64,000 nt of DNA from Anastrepha obliqua (GCF_027943255.1 NC_072896.1:119381879-119445878), one strand, 5' to 3'; counted from the stretch's first letter, positions 10,061 through 21,335 are shown. The notes: generated by a model from the sequence alone, not told the origin. A program made the numbers and translations.

Positions 10061-10621
10061 CACTTTTGCTGAACATGAAAGAATATTTTGTATTTCTGTG
10101 TAAAATCTTCCAAATCCTTCTCATATAATGGGGATCAACTCAACACAAACTAAGAGGGAAGCTCTATATGGGGATTGGCTAGTCATCCATCCGCTTTACG
10201 GCGAAATTGGTGGCCATCCAATCATTATGCGAAGATCTCCGTATCGACGAAGATCCCTTGTTATTCCTAAACCCCTGTTATCCCATTGACACTCACCATA
10301 ATTTAAAAATATATAAATAAAAAATAAAAAGTTACTTTCGTCTAAGTCTGTGCAAAATTTTATTTGTATTCCGTGTATAACCTTAAAAAACTGAAGGCAC
10401 TGCTATTTCAATGTTTCACTTAAATGCGTAACGACGACAATAAAGAACCGTTATTTACGTAGTTGCTAGATTTATTCAGATAAACTTTCCCCTTCTGAGA
10501 TCCCGCAACGCTTCGCAGATATTTGGTATTGAAATTTTTTTTTATATAATTCAAAGTGCTGCTATTTTCATCTTCACAGCTGTAATTCAGGTTTCAAACT
10601 TTGTGTAAATTTGAAAAAACT
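10061..10621. other. Sequence with no recognised feature
   Basis: No gene or repeat family was recognised between the Tc1 remnant and the RTE insertion. Confidence 0.4.
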
Positions 10622-10630
10622 AATTTTTAA

Positions 10631-12119
10631 TGTCATGCTGCCGCTGAAAGAAAGGTTGCCGCCTATAGAGCCACGCTGCGATCGGGCGCAACGCGAGCCA
10701 TGTGGGATCGCTACAGAGAGCTGAAAAAGGAAGAGAGACGTATTATCCGAAAAAAGAAACGAGAGGCCGAAATACGTGAGTGCGAAGAGCTTGAGATGCT
10801 GGCCAACAGGAACAACGCCCGAAAATTCTACCAGAAAGTTCGGCGGCTTACAGAAGGTTTTAAGACCGGGGCGTTTTCCTGTAAGAACAAAGACGGCGAA
10901 CTGGTGTGGAAAGTCTACCATCGACCAAATATTCACAATACGCCAAATCTTGGAAAAGACCCATGAAAGGAGAATCGACACACACCATCTCTTCGTCGAC
11001 TTCAAAGCTGCATTCGACAGTACGGAAAGGAGTTACTTGTATGCCGCGATGTCTGAATTTGGTATCCCCGCAAAACTAATACGGCTATGTAGGATGACGT
11101 TGGTCAACACCAGCAGCGCCGTCAGAATTGGGAAGGACCTCTCCGAGCCGTTTGATACCAAACGAGGTTTCAGACAGGGTGACTCGCTGTCGTGTGACTT
11201 CTTTAACCTGATGTTGGAGAGGATCGTACGAGCCGCAGAACTCAATCGCTCAGGCACAATTTTTTATAAGAGCGTGCAATTGCTGGCGTATGCCGATGAT
11301 ATTGACATCATCGACCTTAACAACCGCGCTGTTAGTTCTGCCTTCTCCAAACTGGATAAAGAGGCAAAGCGAATGGGTCTGGTGGTGAACGAGGACAAAA
11401 CGAAGTACCTCCTGTCTTCAAACAAACAGTCGGCGCACTCGCGTATCGGCACCCACGTCACTGTAGACAGTTATAATTTCGAGGTTGTAAAAGACTTCGT
11501 CTATTTAGGAACCAGCATTAACACCGATAACAATGTCAGCCTTGAAATCCAACGTAGAATCTCTCTTGCCAACAAGTGCTACGTTGGACTAAGTAGGCAA
11601 CTGAGCAGTAAAGTCCTCTCTCGTCGAACAAAACTAACACTCTACAAGACTCTCATCATGCCCGTCCTAACGTATGGCGCAGAAGCTTGGACGATGACAA
11701 CATCCGATGAAGCGACGCTTGGAGTGTTCGAGAGAAAGATTCTGCGTAAGATTTTTAGACCTTTGCACGTTGGCAACGGCGAATATCGCAGACGATGGAA
11801 CGATGAGCTGTATGAGCTTTACGACGACATAGACATAGCGCAGCGAATAAAGATCCAGCGGCTACGTTGGCTGGGTCATGTCGTCCGAATGGATACAAAC
11901 GCTCCGGCTTTGAAAGTATTCGATGCGGTACCAGCTGGTGGTAGCAGAGGAAGAGGAAGGCCTCCTCTGCGTTGGAAAGATCAGGTGGAGAAGGACTTGG
12001 CTTCACTTGGTGTGTCCAACTGGCGCCGGTTAGCACGAGAAAGAAACGACTGGCGCGCTTTGTTAAACTCGGCCAAAATCGCGTAAGCGGTTATAGCGCC
12101 AATTAAGAAGAAGAAGAAG
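10631..12119 (+). mobile_element. RTE-type non-LTR retrotransposon, 5' truncated, with target duplication
   Basis: The 1489 bp insertion ends in a short AAG-repeat tail and is flanked by the 9 bp direct repeat AATTTTTAA (10622-10630 and 12120-12128). The 5' end is truncated within the region between endonuclease and reverse transcriptase. An internal deletion near 10910 joins that region to the reverse transcriptase in a different frame. Older 3' fragments of the same family lie at 26898, 30780 and 56100 in this window, and again in the duplicated unit. Confidence 0.9.
10637..12086 (+). pseudogene. RTE ORF2 fragment: reverse transcriptase and C-terminus
   Basis: A first frame (to about 10913) encodes the charged pre-RT segment (WDRYRELKKEERRI, ARKFYQKVRRLTEG). 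From 10914 a second frame runs open for about 390 codons: STIDQIFTIRQ, motif A with VDFKAAFD, RQGDSLS, then the catalytic YADD box near 11290-11300 in LLAYADDID, the KTKYL region, and the C-terminal LRWLGHVVRM and GRGRPPLRW segments ending at the stop at 12086. The enzyme primes reverse transcription on nicked target DNA. The endonuclease and the first RT motifs are missing, so the copy is dead. The long intact frame shows it is recent. Confidence 0.9.
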
Positions 12120-12164
12120 AATTTTTAAATTTCCATCAAAATATTTTTATTTATTTTAAATTTA

Positions 12165-12227
12165 AAAAAATTTAAAAATAATTCGATCAGTTTTTAAAAA
12201 ATTTCGAGCATGCAGTTTTATAGTCTA
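12165..12227. repeat. Inverted-repeat element, left arm (split by Helitron)
   Basis: The arm ends GCAGTTTTATAGTCTA at the Helitron boundary and continues past it at 14027 with CTGAATTCTAGTATAATAAAG. Joined, it matches the reverse complement of 14205-14260. This is the left terminal repeat of a small TIR element. Confidence 0.65.
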
Positions 12228-12311
12228 CTAGCAAACCCGGTCCGCTTCGCTGGCTAGATATGGTTTAGAACAGAAAAGATATGGTTTTCATATTATTTAT
12301 TTCTTTGTTCT

Positions 12312-12779
12312 TTATTCAAGCGCTTTGGCATAAACAATATTTTTTGTTTTTCTATTTGTTTTTGAGTAAATATATAATGTTGTTGGCTTCCCAACACGTG
12401 AACAGCCAACGTATAGTTGACCATGGGTGAATACTGGTTCTTCTAAATTCATCCCGCATATTTCTAAAGTTTGCCCTTGTGATTTATTGATAGTTATTGC
12501 AAATGCTAAACGAATGGGCAGTTGCAAACGCTTGAATTCAAATGGCAATTCAGGTGGAATCATTGGAATTCTTGGTATTAGAACGTCTTCATTCTTGAAT
12601 TTGCCTATTAAAATAGTTGCTTGGATAACATTATTCATCAATCGTTTGCCTACTTCATTTTGTTCTTGACGTTCTTCTGATGTCGCGTTATTTCGGGCAT
12701 TTCTCATGCGCCTATTATTATTTGTCGAACGACCAATATGATTACGTGATTGTCTTGGCATTTGTACTGTAATAAACAT
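12312..12779 (-). pseudogene. Helitron protein, N-terminus fused to helicase C-terminus
   Basis: The 155-codon frame starts with a basic Arg/Asn-rich segment (RNARNNATSEERQEQN, about residues 27-42) like the start of Helitron proteins. It then passes directly into the last part of the Pif1-like helicase: LPIRLAFAITINKSQGQT (about 86-103) and HGQLYVGCSRVGKP (about 120-133), ending KNIVYAKALE. The rolling-circle nuclease (Rep) and most of the helicase are missing while the frame stays open, so this is an internal-deletion derivative. Full Helitron proteins are usually above 1300 residues. It cannot transpose itself. Confidence 0.85.
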
Positions 12780-13462
12780 GATTGTAATTATGGTATTCTG
12801 AGATTTTAAAACATTTTTTTTTTTTAATTTTGTGGGTTATATTTTCGATGCATATGTATGTGTTTAAAAGCCCAAGTCCACACGGTCAGGATTATTTTAT
12901 TTTGTTGTGATTTTCTTAAATCATCTCTTTTCTTCTGAAAATTGTTGACAATTTACATAATAAGACTATTAATTTTTTCATCAAAGTTACGCATTTTTCG
13001 TGCTCTTCTTTTGCATCCTTTAAAAATTTCTTTTGTTTTTTCATTTTTTTACCATTTTTTTCACTCATGGTGTATCGTAGCTTATCACATATGAACCCAA
13101 AAAATAATTTCATTTGAACATTCGGATTTCACATTAAATTTTCAAATTTCGTAAGAAATTATTCACTGTACCAAAATCCACTCCAAAAAAAGTCACAAAA
13201 AATGTTTACACTTTGCACTTACGTCTTCTCCTTATGGCGTCCAAATCAGAAAGAAATATTGACACATTGTAACTCACATTGTCAATTTGACAGTTCAGTT
13301 CCGCCCCAAGCGTTAAAAAAGTAAACGACATTATGGCTGGTTCAAAAGAACGCTTTACGCGTTGCCGGTGTTCCGAATTACAATCAAACTTTATGAAACC
13401 CATTTTCAATACTTACTTAACAATGTGTGTAAGTTTGGTTTAATTCGGTGCAAAGACACGGC

Positions 13463-13890
13463 GGGTCCACGTTTTGGTATATATTTCGAGACCCTAGTCA
13501 TCAATAGGTATGAAAATTACTCCGTATTAAAGCACTTATCAACAGCTTTCATTTGATACCCATATTGTACATACACAACCAAAGGTTACCCGGGTCCACG
13601 TTTTTACCTATATCTCGAGACCCCAGTCACGGAGCGGCATGAAAAATACTCTGTACTGAAGCATTCACCTACAGCTTCCATTTGATATCCATATTGTACA
13701 AACACATCCTAGGGTTACCCGGGTCCACGTTTTGGCCTATATCTCGAGACCCTAGTCACGGAACGGTATGAAAAATACTCTATACTATGGAAATCATCAA
13801 CAGCTTCCATTTGCTACCCATATTGTACAAACACATTCTAGGGTTACCCGGGTCCACGTTTTGGCCTATTTATCGAGACCCTGGTATCCG
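13463..13890. repeat. 129 bp minisatellite inside the Helitron
   Basis: GGGTCCACGTTTT recurs at 13463, 13592, 13721 and 13850, exactly 129 bp apart, each followed by a TCGAGACCC motif. About 3.3 units are present. Subterminal tandem repeats are common in nonautonomous Helitrons. Confidence 0.9.
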
Positions 13891-14026
13891 ATTCATAAAA
13901 TTTTAAAACACAAACCTTCTCCACATGTGTCTCTTCAATGTGGCAAAGTTTAGTTAAAATCGGTTGAGCCATTCTCCGTAAAGTTCATCACAACCCGAAA
14001 AACGGCTGAACTTTTATATATATAGA

Positions 14027-14290
14027 CTGAATTCTAGTATAATAAAGTAAAAGTTTCAAGCGGCTTAAAACTCGCATTGATTTTTGGCAATTTTTTGTTT
14101 GTTTTTTGTTTTTGCTGACGATGGAGTATTCGTTATATGGAAAAAATGAAGAAAATAGTCTGCAAAAAAAGTGTCAAAAATCAACACAATTTTTGAGATA
14201 CGTGAAACTGGCACTTTATTCTACCAAAACTCAATGGGCTATAAAACTGTGGAACCAAAATTTTTCTGGAAATTCGTAATAAAAATTTAA
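14027..14290. repeat. Inverted-repeat element, right part
   Basis: This contains the rest of the split left arm (14027-14060) and the right arm near 14205-14260 (TGGGCTATAAAACTGTGG), about 200 bp apart. A related copy lies at 31475-31640, including the TTTTCTTCATATAACGAATA segment that appears here in reverse near 14130-14155. Confidence 0.65.
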
Positions 14291-14389
14291 ATGCTTAATA
14301 AAAATTTGTTGATTTTTTGTATTTTTTTTTTTAATTCGCACAGTTTAAAACTAGGATTTAATGAATTCTAAGTAGAGTTTGAGCTTGAT

Positions 14390-14540
14390 AGATCCGTATC
14401 CACCATGCGTCGCTGAGAGGTCTTTGGTCTTCCACGGTTCCTTGCACCTTGCGTATTCCACCACAGAGCAGTCCTGCAAACCTCGGCGGCATCTTTGCGC
14501 AAAGTGTGGCCTATCCAGTCAAATCGTCTGCGTTTGATGA
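14390..14540 (-). pseudogene. Non-LTR retrotransposon 3' fragment (RTE-like)
   Basis: The minus strand reads RRFDWIGHTLRKDAAEVCR then ALWWNTQGARNRGRP and SQRRM. This WIGHTLRK...WNPQG..RGRP pattern marks the C-terminal end of a widespread invertebrate non-LTR ORF2, often annotated as craniofacial-development-like protein. Only about 50 residues remain. A related piece is at 57680-57880. Confidence 0.75.
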
Positions 14541-14667
14541 TGTTGGTCGAAAACTATATTTTCATAAAAAATTAAATGAATCACGGAAGTAAATCAGAAA
14601 CAAATAAATTGTCCAATCGTTTTAAGTGCTATAATTATTTAACAATGCGTAGTTATAATTGTCTGTT

Positions 14668-14882
14668 CCATCGTAGCCGAATGGGTTGGCTCATAACTGC
14701 CATTCGGTAGTGCTCGAATTCGAAACCCCGGCCACGAACACCAAACAATAGAAAAAAAATGCCTCTAATAGTGGCCGCCTCTCGGCTGGCAATGGCAACT
14801 CTCCGAGTGTATTTCTGCCATGAAAAATTTGCCATGAACTATCTGCATTCAGGGTCGGCGTAAAACTGAAGGTTTCTTCATT
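14668..14882 (+). mobile_element. tRNA-derived SINE, truncated copy
   Basis: It begins with an A-box match TAGCCGAATGG and has a degraded B-box region, then the family body (GGCAATGGCAACTCTCCGAG, TTTCTGCCATGAAAAA, CATTTGCAGAAAT). It lacks the GGGTGTACGCGCC 3' end present in the full copy at 54682. Confidence 0.85.
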
Positions 14883-15818
14883 TGCAGAAATTTGCTAAAT
14901 ATAACTTTGACTACGAGTTCTTTGCAAAGATGTCCTGCATATACTTTCTCATCCAATTTCGAACCGTCTCCATAAATAAGCGCATGGGCCTTCCTTCCTA
15001 TTGCTACGCAACATACCTTCCTCCCTTGTGGGATGTAGCTGCAAAAGCACCTGTTTTAGCACAACGTACTCGTCGTAGATCACCTCTGGTTAGTCACAGT
15101 GACAGTCGCTATAGCAAAATGTTGGCAAAAATCGTGGCATGATACCAAGGATTGATTAAAAATGATGGGTAGTCTATTTCTAATATATCACTTCCCATTG
15201 TATAAAATGGTCAGGCAATGCAAAAAATAGCAAAACAAAATTGATATAATTCTAAAAAGTAAAGAAAACTATCAGGCAACTATCAGTGTTCGTGTACAAA
15301 ACCACGTTTGCTTGTGTTATGAAAAGCACTCAATGGCCATCTATCAAATGCTTTGAAAAACACTCCAAAAGTCGTCTGGACATAGGTAATATAATAATTA
15401 GTAATATAAGAAAATCAAAATTTATTATTGACATGTGTCATAGAAAAATATATTTTGTTGTTGTTCGCATTCATAACAGTGCTAAAATTTTGTATGCATA
15501 GCCGTGAAAAAATTGAATAATTTTTATGGTCAACGCGAGGTTAATTGTTTTTTCACATTTCAGGGTCATAATTAGTATGACTTCAAATAACTGGATTCAG
15601 ACCTAAAACAAAAATATGTTTAAGAGAAGCTGCGGTATTGATATTTAAATTATAATAGTGCCAATGAATCTGAGGAAGCCATCGAATTCAGCCAAAGTCC
15701 GCAAGGGCAGGCATGGCAGCTGCTAAGCCTTCGGTTGTAGCAAACAAACGATCGAAAATACTTTTCCCGTTCCTCAGTGATGTATAATTTGTAGAATGAA
15801 TACAATTTGAACAATGTA
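14883..15818. other. Sequence with no recognised feature
   Basis: No supported gene. Short open frames here have no family motif. Confidence 0.4.
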
Positions 15819-16760
15819 AAAAGTGGTTAAATTTCAAGGGCCGATGCTGAATGCGAACCACACCTTAACGACAAGTTTTTTCTGCATTTCATTTGACATT
15901 TTTCAATTACAGACTATTTAAATTTGAACTATGGAAAGATATACAATCGAGCAACGTGTTAAAGTTATTCAGGCTTATTATGAAAACGGGCGTTCAAATC
16001 AAAATGCATATCGCGCACTTCGTGCAGAAAATCATCTTCAGTGATGAGGCACATTTTCACCTCAGTGGATTCGTAAATAAGCAGAATTGCCACATTTGGG
16101 TGAATGATAATCCAAGAATGATTGCCGAAAAACCAATGCACCCATAAAGAGTGACTGTTTGGTGCGGTTTATGCGCCGGCGGCATCATTGGGACGTATTT
16201 TTTCCAAAATGAGGCCGATCAGGCAGTTACTGTGAATAGTGTTCGCTATCGTAAGATGATAACGAACTTTTTATGGCCTGAATTGGAAGATATGGATGTG
16301 GATGATATGTGGTTTCAACGGGACGGTGCCACTTGTCACACAGTTAACGAAACAATGGCTCTTTTGCGCGAAAAATTTGATGGCCGAATAATCTCACGAC
16401 GCGGCGATGTCAATTGGACGCCAAGATCATGTGATTTGACACCAATGGACTTCTTTCTTTGGGGTTACTTGAAAGAAAAGGTGTACGTCGATAAGCCAGC
16501 AACAATTCAAGAGCTAAAGGATGAGATAATTCGGCACATTACCAGCATAGAATCTCAATTATGCCTCACCGTCATCGAAAATTTGGACCATCGGATGGAG
16601 GTGTGCCGCCGAGGCCGCGGCGTCTATTGGGCTGATATTTTGTTTTATGCATAATTGAGCCATACCAATATTATCATAATAAAGAGAAATAACAATAATT
16701 TTCTAAAAAAATTGTATTTTATTCAAAATCAACACCGGCCCTTAAAACTTAACCACCCTT
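15819..16760 (+). mobile_element. Mariner-like DNA transposon, deletion derivative
   Basis: The 942 bp element is flanked by TA (15817-15818 and 16761-16762). Its 32 bp terminal inverted repeats match at 26 positions, and all mismatches are transitions (for example TTTCAAGGGCCGATGCTGA versus TTTTAAGGGCCGGTGTTGA). It holds a broken transposase on the plus strand. Confidence 0.9.
15931..16654 (+). pseudogene. Mariner-like transposase with internal deletion
   Basis: The ATG at 15931 opens MERYTIEQRVKVIQAYYEN, the helix-turn-helix start of this insect mariner-like family. After about 31 codons a deletion removes the rest of the DNA-binding half and shifts frame into KIIFSDEAHFHLSGFV (first catalytic Asp). 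An in-frame stop after PMHP (16146-16148) interrupts the core. The final 167 codons are open: VTVWCGLCAGGIIGTYFF, WFQRDGATCH (second Asp) and LTPMDFFLWGYLK (third acidic position, Asp). The end is complete at 16654. The protein would cut at the TIRs, but deletion, frameshift and stop inactivate it. Confidence 0.9.
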
Positions 16761-16974
16761 TACAATTTACAAGTTTGCTCAATCAAAAATAATCAACTGA
16801 AAAACAGGAAATTTCAGATACTCGACTGATTGTGGTTGATGGAACCTGGGTAATTCGAGTGGACTCGATGTATGTAAGTAGAAGACTACTTATCGAAACC
16901 TTATCGAAAAAAAGGTAGTGTGGTTCATTAATTGTGTTTGGTGCACTACGCTGTGAATAAATTCCTTGTTGAAA

Positions 16975-17580
16975 AATGAATTAATCCATAAAAAAATTGT
17001 TGGAAGAAACATCACCGGAGTTTGAAGATTCTGCATTTTCACATGCAATGATACAAAAATGGGCTCGGCTATTTCATCCAAGAAGAGATACCTACAAAGA
17101 CTAACGAAGACTGTCCAGGTAGCCCCGCGTGACGATAGTGACCGGAAAAAATGTCTTACAAGATGAAAAATTATTGCTTACCGATTAAGTTTTCGCACAT
17201 AGCAGAAGAAATATCATAATAATTGATAGAAAATGGATAGAAACTGGAGAGAACTGGTGATATTTTAAAAGAGTTTTGCACGTGAAAAAAAATGATTGGT
17301 TGTTGGGTACCTCGAATGCTCATACCGCTCGACAAGCAGCGACTATTGGCAAGTTGTGGAGGTATTTTGGCGTAGAGCCAGCGTGATTTGGATGAACTGT
17401 GCAACGGCATTTTAACCATTGATTCACCAGTGTGCGGTGAAGCTCAAACAAGATTCGATGCAATGAATCAGATGGGGAGAAAGGTCAGCACAGAAATTTA
17501 AAGTGGGAAACACGGCGTCGATGATTATGGCTGCCAGAGGGGCATTTTATTCATTGAATACTTGACTAAAGAGACTACAA
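16975..17580 (+). pseudogene. Heavily degraded mariner transposase (SETMAR-like)
   Basis: Across shifting frames the plus strand gives AFSHAMIQKWARLF, then DEKLLLTD, KKMIGCWVPRMLIPLDKQR near 17290-17345, and CQRGILFIEYLTK near 17531-17568. These follow the order of the mariner/SETMAR transposase (DNA-binding domain, ..WVPR.L linker, then the GI.FIDYL segment). Catalytic motifs are not convincingly visible. The identification rests on motif order and is tentative. Confidence 0.5.
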
Positions 17581-17639
17581 GGAATTAGGTAGTTGCATAG
17601 ACGAGAGATTCCATAAGAAGCGCATTTTAGGTATTTTTG

Positions 17640-18970
17640 TACATTTTTCTGAAAATCGGTATATTTGCAAGCTTGAGTAAAATAAGAAGTAATCGGAATG
17701 TATAATTTTTAGATTTATGCATTGTTGAAATTTTTTTTAACGTTTATATAATTTTTCTTTAATTTTTAAAATATATGATATTAAACAAACTGTTTTTTTG
17801 CAAAAAGTGAGAAAAAATGTGTTTTTTAATAATTTAAGATACAAGATAATATAATATGATAAGTTGAATAAGCTTTTTAAGCAAATTTTTTTAAACTATT
17901 TTACACTTTTTTCAAGCTTTTACGAAAGATTGTAATATAAATGTGGTAAGATGGTAATATAAATATAATTTGTTTGAGAAAAATTCTTATAAATTTAATT
18001 TTGTTTTTAATTTTTTTAAGATATATCATAAACTTAAAAAAAAAATTTTAGAAAATTTTTGTATTTTTTTTTTGGGTTTTAAGATGTATGATAATAAAAA
18101 TATGATAAGATAAATATATATATTTTTTAATTATTTAAAGTACCTGAAAATTAAATAAGCTTTTAAAACAAATTTTTTAAGAAAAGAATTTATTTATTTT
18201 CTAACATTTTTTTAATTTTTAACAAAAAAATTTAATTTTTTTCTAGCAAATTTTATTTTTTAAATTTTTAGCAAAATAATTTTTTGTTTTCTAATAATTA
18301 AAAAAAAAATATTTTGTCAAAAACAAAAAATTAAAAAAAAATCTAATTTAAATTAAAACAAAAATATTTTTTTCTCCCATAAAAATATTTTAGAAGTATA
18401 TCTTACCTTGAAAAATTATTGGCTTTTAAGATATATGGTAATATAAATATAATAAGATAAATATGCTTTTTAAATAACTTTTTTGGAAAAATATTTCTAT
18501 AAATTTAATGTTTTTTTAATTTTTAAAGTATATAATTATGTAAATATGATAAAATAAACAAACTTTTTAAACTAATTTTTAATATGAAAAGATAAATATG
18601 CTTTCAAACAAATTTTTTTGAAAACTATTTCTATAAATTTAACTTTTTTTTGTTTTATAATGTTTATAATTATATGAGGATATGATGAAATAATGAAGCG
18701 TTTTAAACAATTTTTTAAGAAACAAACTTTTTTATTTTCTATAAATTTTTTAATTTTTAACAAAAAAATTTAATGTTTTTCTAACTAATTTTATTGTTTA
18801 CTTTTCAACAAAGTAATTTTTTTTTCTAATAAAAATTTTATTTTTAAGTATATTTTATCCAAAAAAAATTAAAAAAATGTAATATAAATTGAAAAAAAAA
18901 ATTTAATCTTCAAAAAAAAAAAATTTTCAGAAGTATATTTTACCTTGAAAAATTAAAAAAAAAAGAAAAT
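17640..18970. repeat. Extremely AT-rich block with degenerate internal repeats
   Basis: About 1.3 kb is almost entirely A and T. Variants of AAGATATATGGTAATATAA and TTTTCTATAAATTTAA recur at irregular spacing, so it looks like a decayed tandem array. It ends with GAAACT repeated three times at 18970-18988. Several A-runs here differ in length from the second unit. Confidence 0.7.
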
Positions 18971-18989
18971 TGAAACTGAAACTGAAACT

Positions 18990-20926
18990 GAACCGAAGAT
19001 ATTTTAAAAATGTTTTCCAAACTTTTGAGTTTACTTCACTTGGCATGGAATCGCTCAGAGGAGGCATGGCAATTCGGCGCGCGAAATGCTAATTCTACAA
19101 GACAAAGCGCCCATATACACCATGCGGATGCCTCAAAAGCTAGAAAATTCCTTATTTTCCTTATTTTTAAATTTAAGAACAGAGTCAAAAGGGTAAAGAT
19201 TTTCGGGCGACAGTGAAATGAAGCCGGTCGTAGAAAACCATTTTGAAGAGAAATCTAAAACCATTTTTTCAGTTGGGATATTCGCAAGAGCGTAGTAGCG
19301 TATTGCTGTATGTAATTAACTTTTTATATAAAAGGACTAAAAATATATTTAAGGCGTTCGCAAGGTGCCGCAGAAGTCGAATTATGAATTCTCCCACAGT
19401 TAAGAAATGGTTGGTTGTAGTTTCCGTTTCTCTAAACATTTATTTAACCAAATGAAATGGGGACGTACGACTGTTATGACACTTTACGAAACACCTAACC
19501 TGTCATAAAGGCCTTGAATTCACCATGTATACAATTTATGTCACTTGAGCAGAGGACGTAAATATTTGAAATAATTTTGATAATACACTTAATATCAATA
19601 CAATTTATTTAATTGAATCCTTAAAATTTCTCTATCATGCATGAAAGTATGGTAATTAGAACTAATTTATTCATCTCACAAGAAATAATCCATTTGTGCA
19701 TGCAAAATGCCGACGGCAAATAAGCATAAAAGAAAAATGTACAAGTCTGCTGCTTTTTTCTTTTGCCTAACACAAAATCATGGCATTTTACATTCCAATG
19801 CAAATGCTAATATATATTTAATTCTGTTGACTACGCTCCGCTATGTTGACTCTCTTCTGTTAACTTTTCCACGGCCGTGGTGAAATAATACACATTTCTT
19901 ACCCGCGTTTTGTTAGCATTTGACATTTAGCCTGCTCTATGAATTTACGGTCTCTGCTGTATGCATTTATTTTCTGTATGTATATATGTACACATACATC
20001 TACACATTTTCTTCATTTTATGCACACCCTGCAATGAGTCACTGCAACAAGTAAACTCCTCACAACTCAGTAATAAAAAATTACACAGAAATACCACCTC
20101 CCCTTATACCACACCACTGCAGGAAACAACAATAATAAAAGCCTTGACAATACGGCACAGCGAATGCGCAGACTCGTCAAATGTCATAAATTTGGCCAAA
20201 CTCCTCGTTCCGATTCAGTTTATTGTGAAAAGGATTAGCGAAAACAACTACGAAGGTGTAGGAAAATTTTACAAGTAAAGAAAATTATAAATACAAAAAT
20301 TAAAACACCTCTAAAAATAGTGGAATAAACTTCTTAGCAATAAAAATAAGGACAATTTAATTTAAACAATTTAACAATTCAATGGAATATAAAATATGAG
20401 GAGGAAATTCGGCATATTTTTAACATCTATTTTATTATTGTAAGGCCAAAATAGATGCACAGTGGGCGAATGTGTAAAAAACAGTAGGCGGTGGTGGTGT
20501 GGCGATGTGTGACCGGCAAGAACGGCGAAACAAAACAAAAAATGACTGTGACTAAAGAACAACAAACAACATAAATCGATGTATGGGGAAAGGAAATTTC
20601 TGGCAGGAGCTGCCCAATCGATGACCCTGATTTGAGAATACTCGTGCTTAGGCAATTGCACTTTTGATTAAAAATCAGCACGCCCAACATATAACTTAAC
20701 TAGGCGTTCCAGTTCGTTTGTTGAAATTAATATTTTTATAATAGCAAGTTTGAACTCAAATTGGCTATCGTAGAGGAGTGGGATTTTATGTGAATACCCG
20801 CACTTGCTTGGTAGTTTACGCTTATCGGCAGCTACTGGTAAATCTATGAGTACATTTTCTATTAAAATTTTTTCATAAAAACTCTTCAATCGTTCAAAGG
20901 CAGCATAAACCAAAGATCTCTATTTG
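18990..20926. other. Sequence with no recognised gene or repeat
   Basis: Open frames of 60-105 codons exist on both strands but overlap each other, lack family motifs, and include simple or AT-rich sequence. It could be unique host intergenic DNA. Confidence 0.4.
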
Positions 20927-20928
20927 TA

Positions 20929-21223
20929 CAGGGTGGGCCAAATAAGAACTACTACTACTACGCAGCTGGTCCATAGTTTGCCTATCAGTATGCGCAGTTG
21001 CTCCATCTTGTTGAAACCACAAATTAGGATACTGCTCCGCCATTGGCCGCAAAAAGTTTTCAATCAATGTTCTGTAAGAAGCTCCTGACATCGATTCTGG
21101 CGTTTCACCCTCATTTGCGAAGAAATATGTTCCGATAACTCTAGTGGCCATAACAATTGATCGTTGACAAGAATAGAAAAACTCGATCATTTTAACGCGT
21201 TGTGTTGTACTGTAGGGTTCCAT
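20929..21223 (-). pseudogene. Mariner-like transposase, N-terminus fused to catalytic middle
   Basis: From the Met at 21223 the frame reads MEPYSTTQRVKMIEFFYSCQ, the family start. It then passes after ~25 residues into VIGTYFFANEGETPE and NLWFQQDGATAHTDRQTM, which carries the second catalytic Asp. Most of the DNA-binding half, the first Asp and the end of the core are missing. The frame stays open past the terminal repeat. It is the same broad family as the 15819-16760 element but a different lineage, with different ends and only moderate protein similarity. Confidence 0.85.
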
Positions 21224-21335
21224 AATAAATTTCCAACAATTCAATTAAAACCTACAAAAAGAGAAAATTAAATATGTAAAAAAATAAAAAAGTTATTTGT
21301 GCTTAACATTAGTAGGTCTTATTTGGCCCACCCTG
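20929..21335 (-). mobile_element. 407 bp mariner-like deletion derivative
   Basis: The ends CAGGGTGGGCCAAATAAGA match as inverted repeats over the first ~20 bases and are flanked by TA (20927-20928 and 21336-21337). Nearly the whole length between the ends is a fused transposase ORF. The compact size with intact ends is typical of an internally deleted, trans-mobilised element. Confidence 0.9.

Larger units (their letters stand above)
12228..14026 (-). mobile_element. Nonautonomous Helitron
   Basis: On the minus strand the element begins TCTATATATATAAAAG (end at 14026) and finishes GGACCGGGTTTGCTAG (12228) followed by T. These are the TC start and CTAG end of insect Helitrons, which integrate between A and T without target duplication. 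It holds a deleted Rep/helicase ORF and a 129 bp minisatellite. It lies exactly inside one arm of an inverted-repeat element whose other arm reads CCCA/TTGAG at the matching site, consistent with A/T insertion. The 20.7 kb tandem unit starts within it, at 12388. Confidence 0.85.

Noticed and set aside
10700..10966. Separate small basic gene at the start of the RTE
   Set aside because: Its text (WDRYRELKKEERRI) is the pre-RT part of the same RTE, cut off by the internal deletion.
19961..20278. 105-codon plus-strand frame
   Set aside because: No recognisable domain, no splice or promoter context; the composition looks like chance.
20371..20690. Two overlapping hydrophobic minus-strand frames of 87-96 codons
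   Set aside because: Both cover the same bases in different frames and neither has family features; opposite-strand text is CA/GT-rich.
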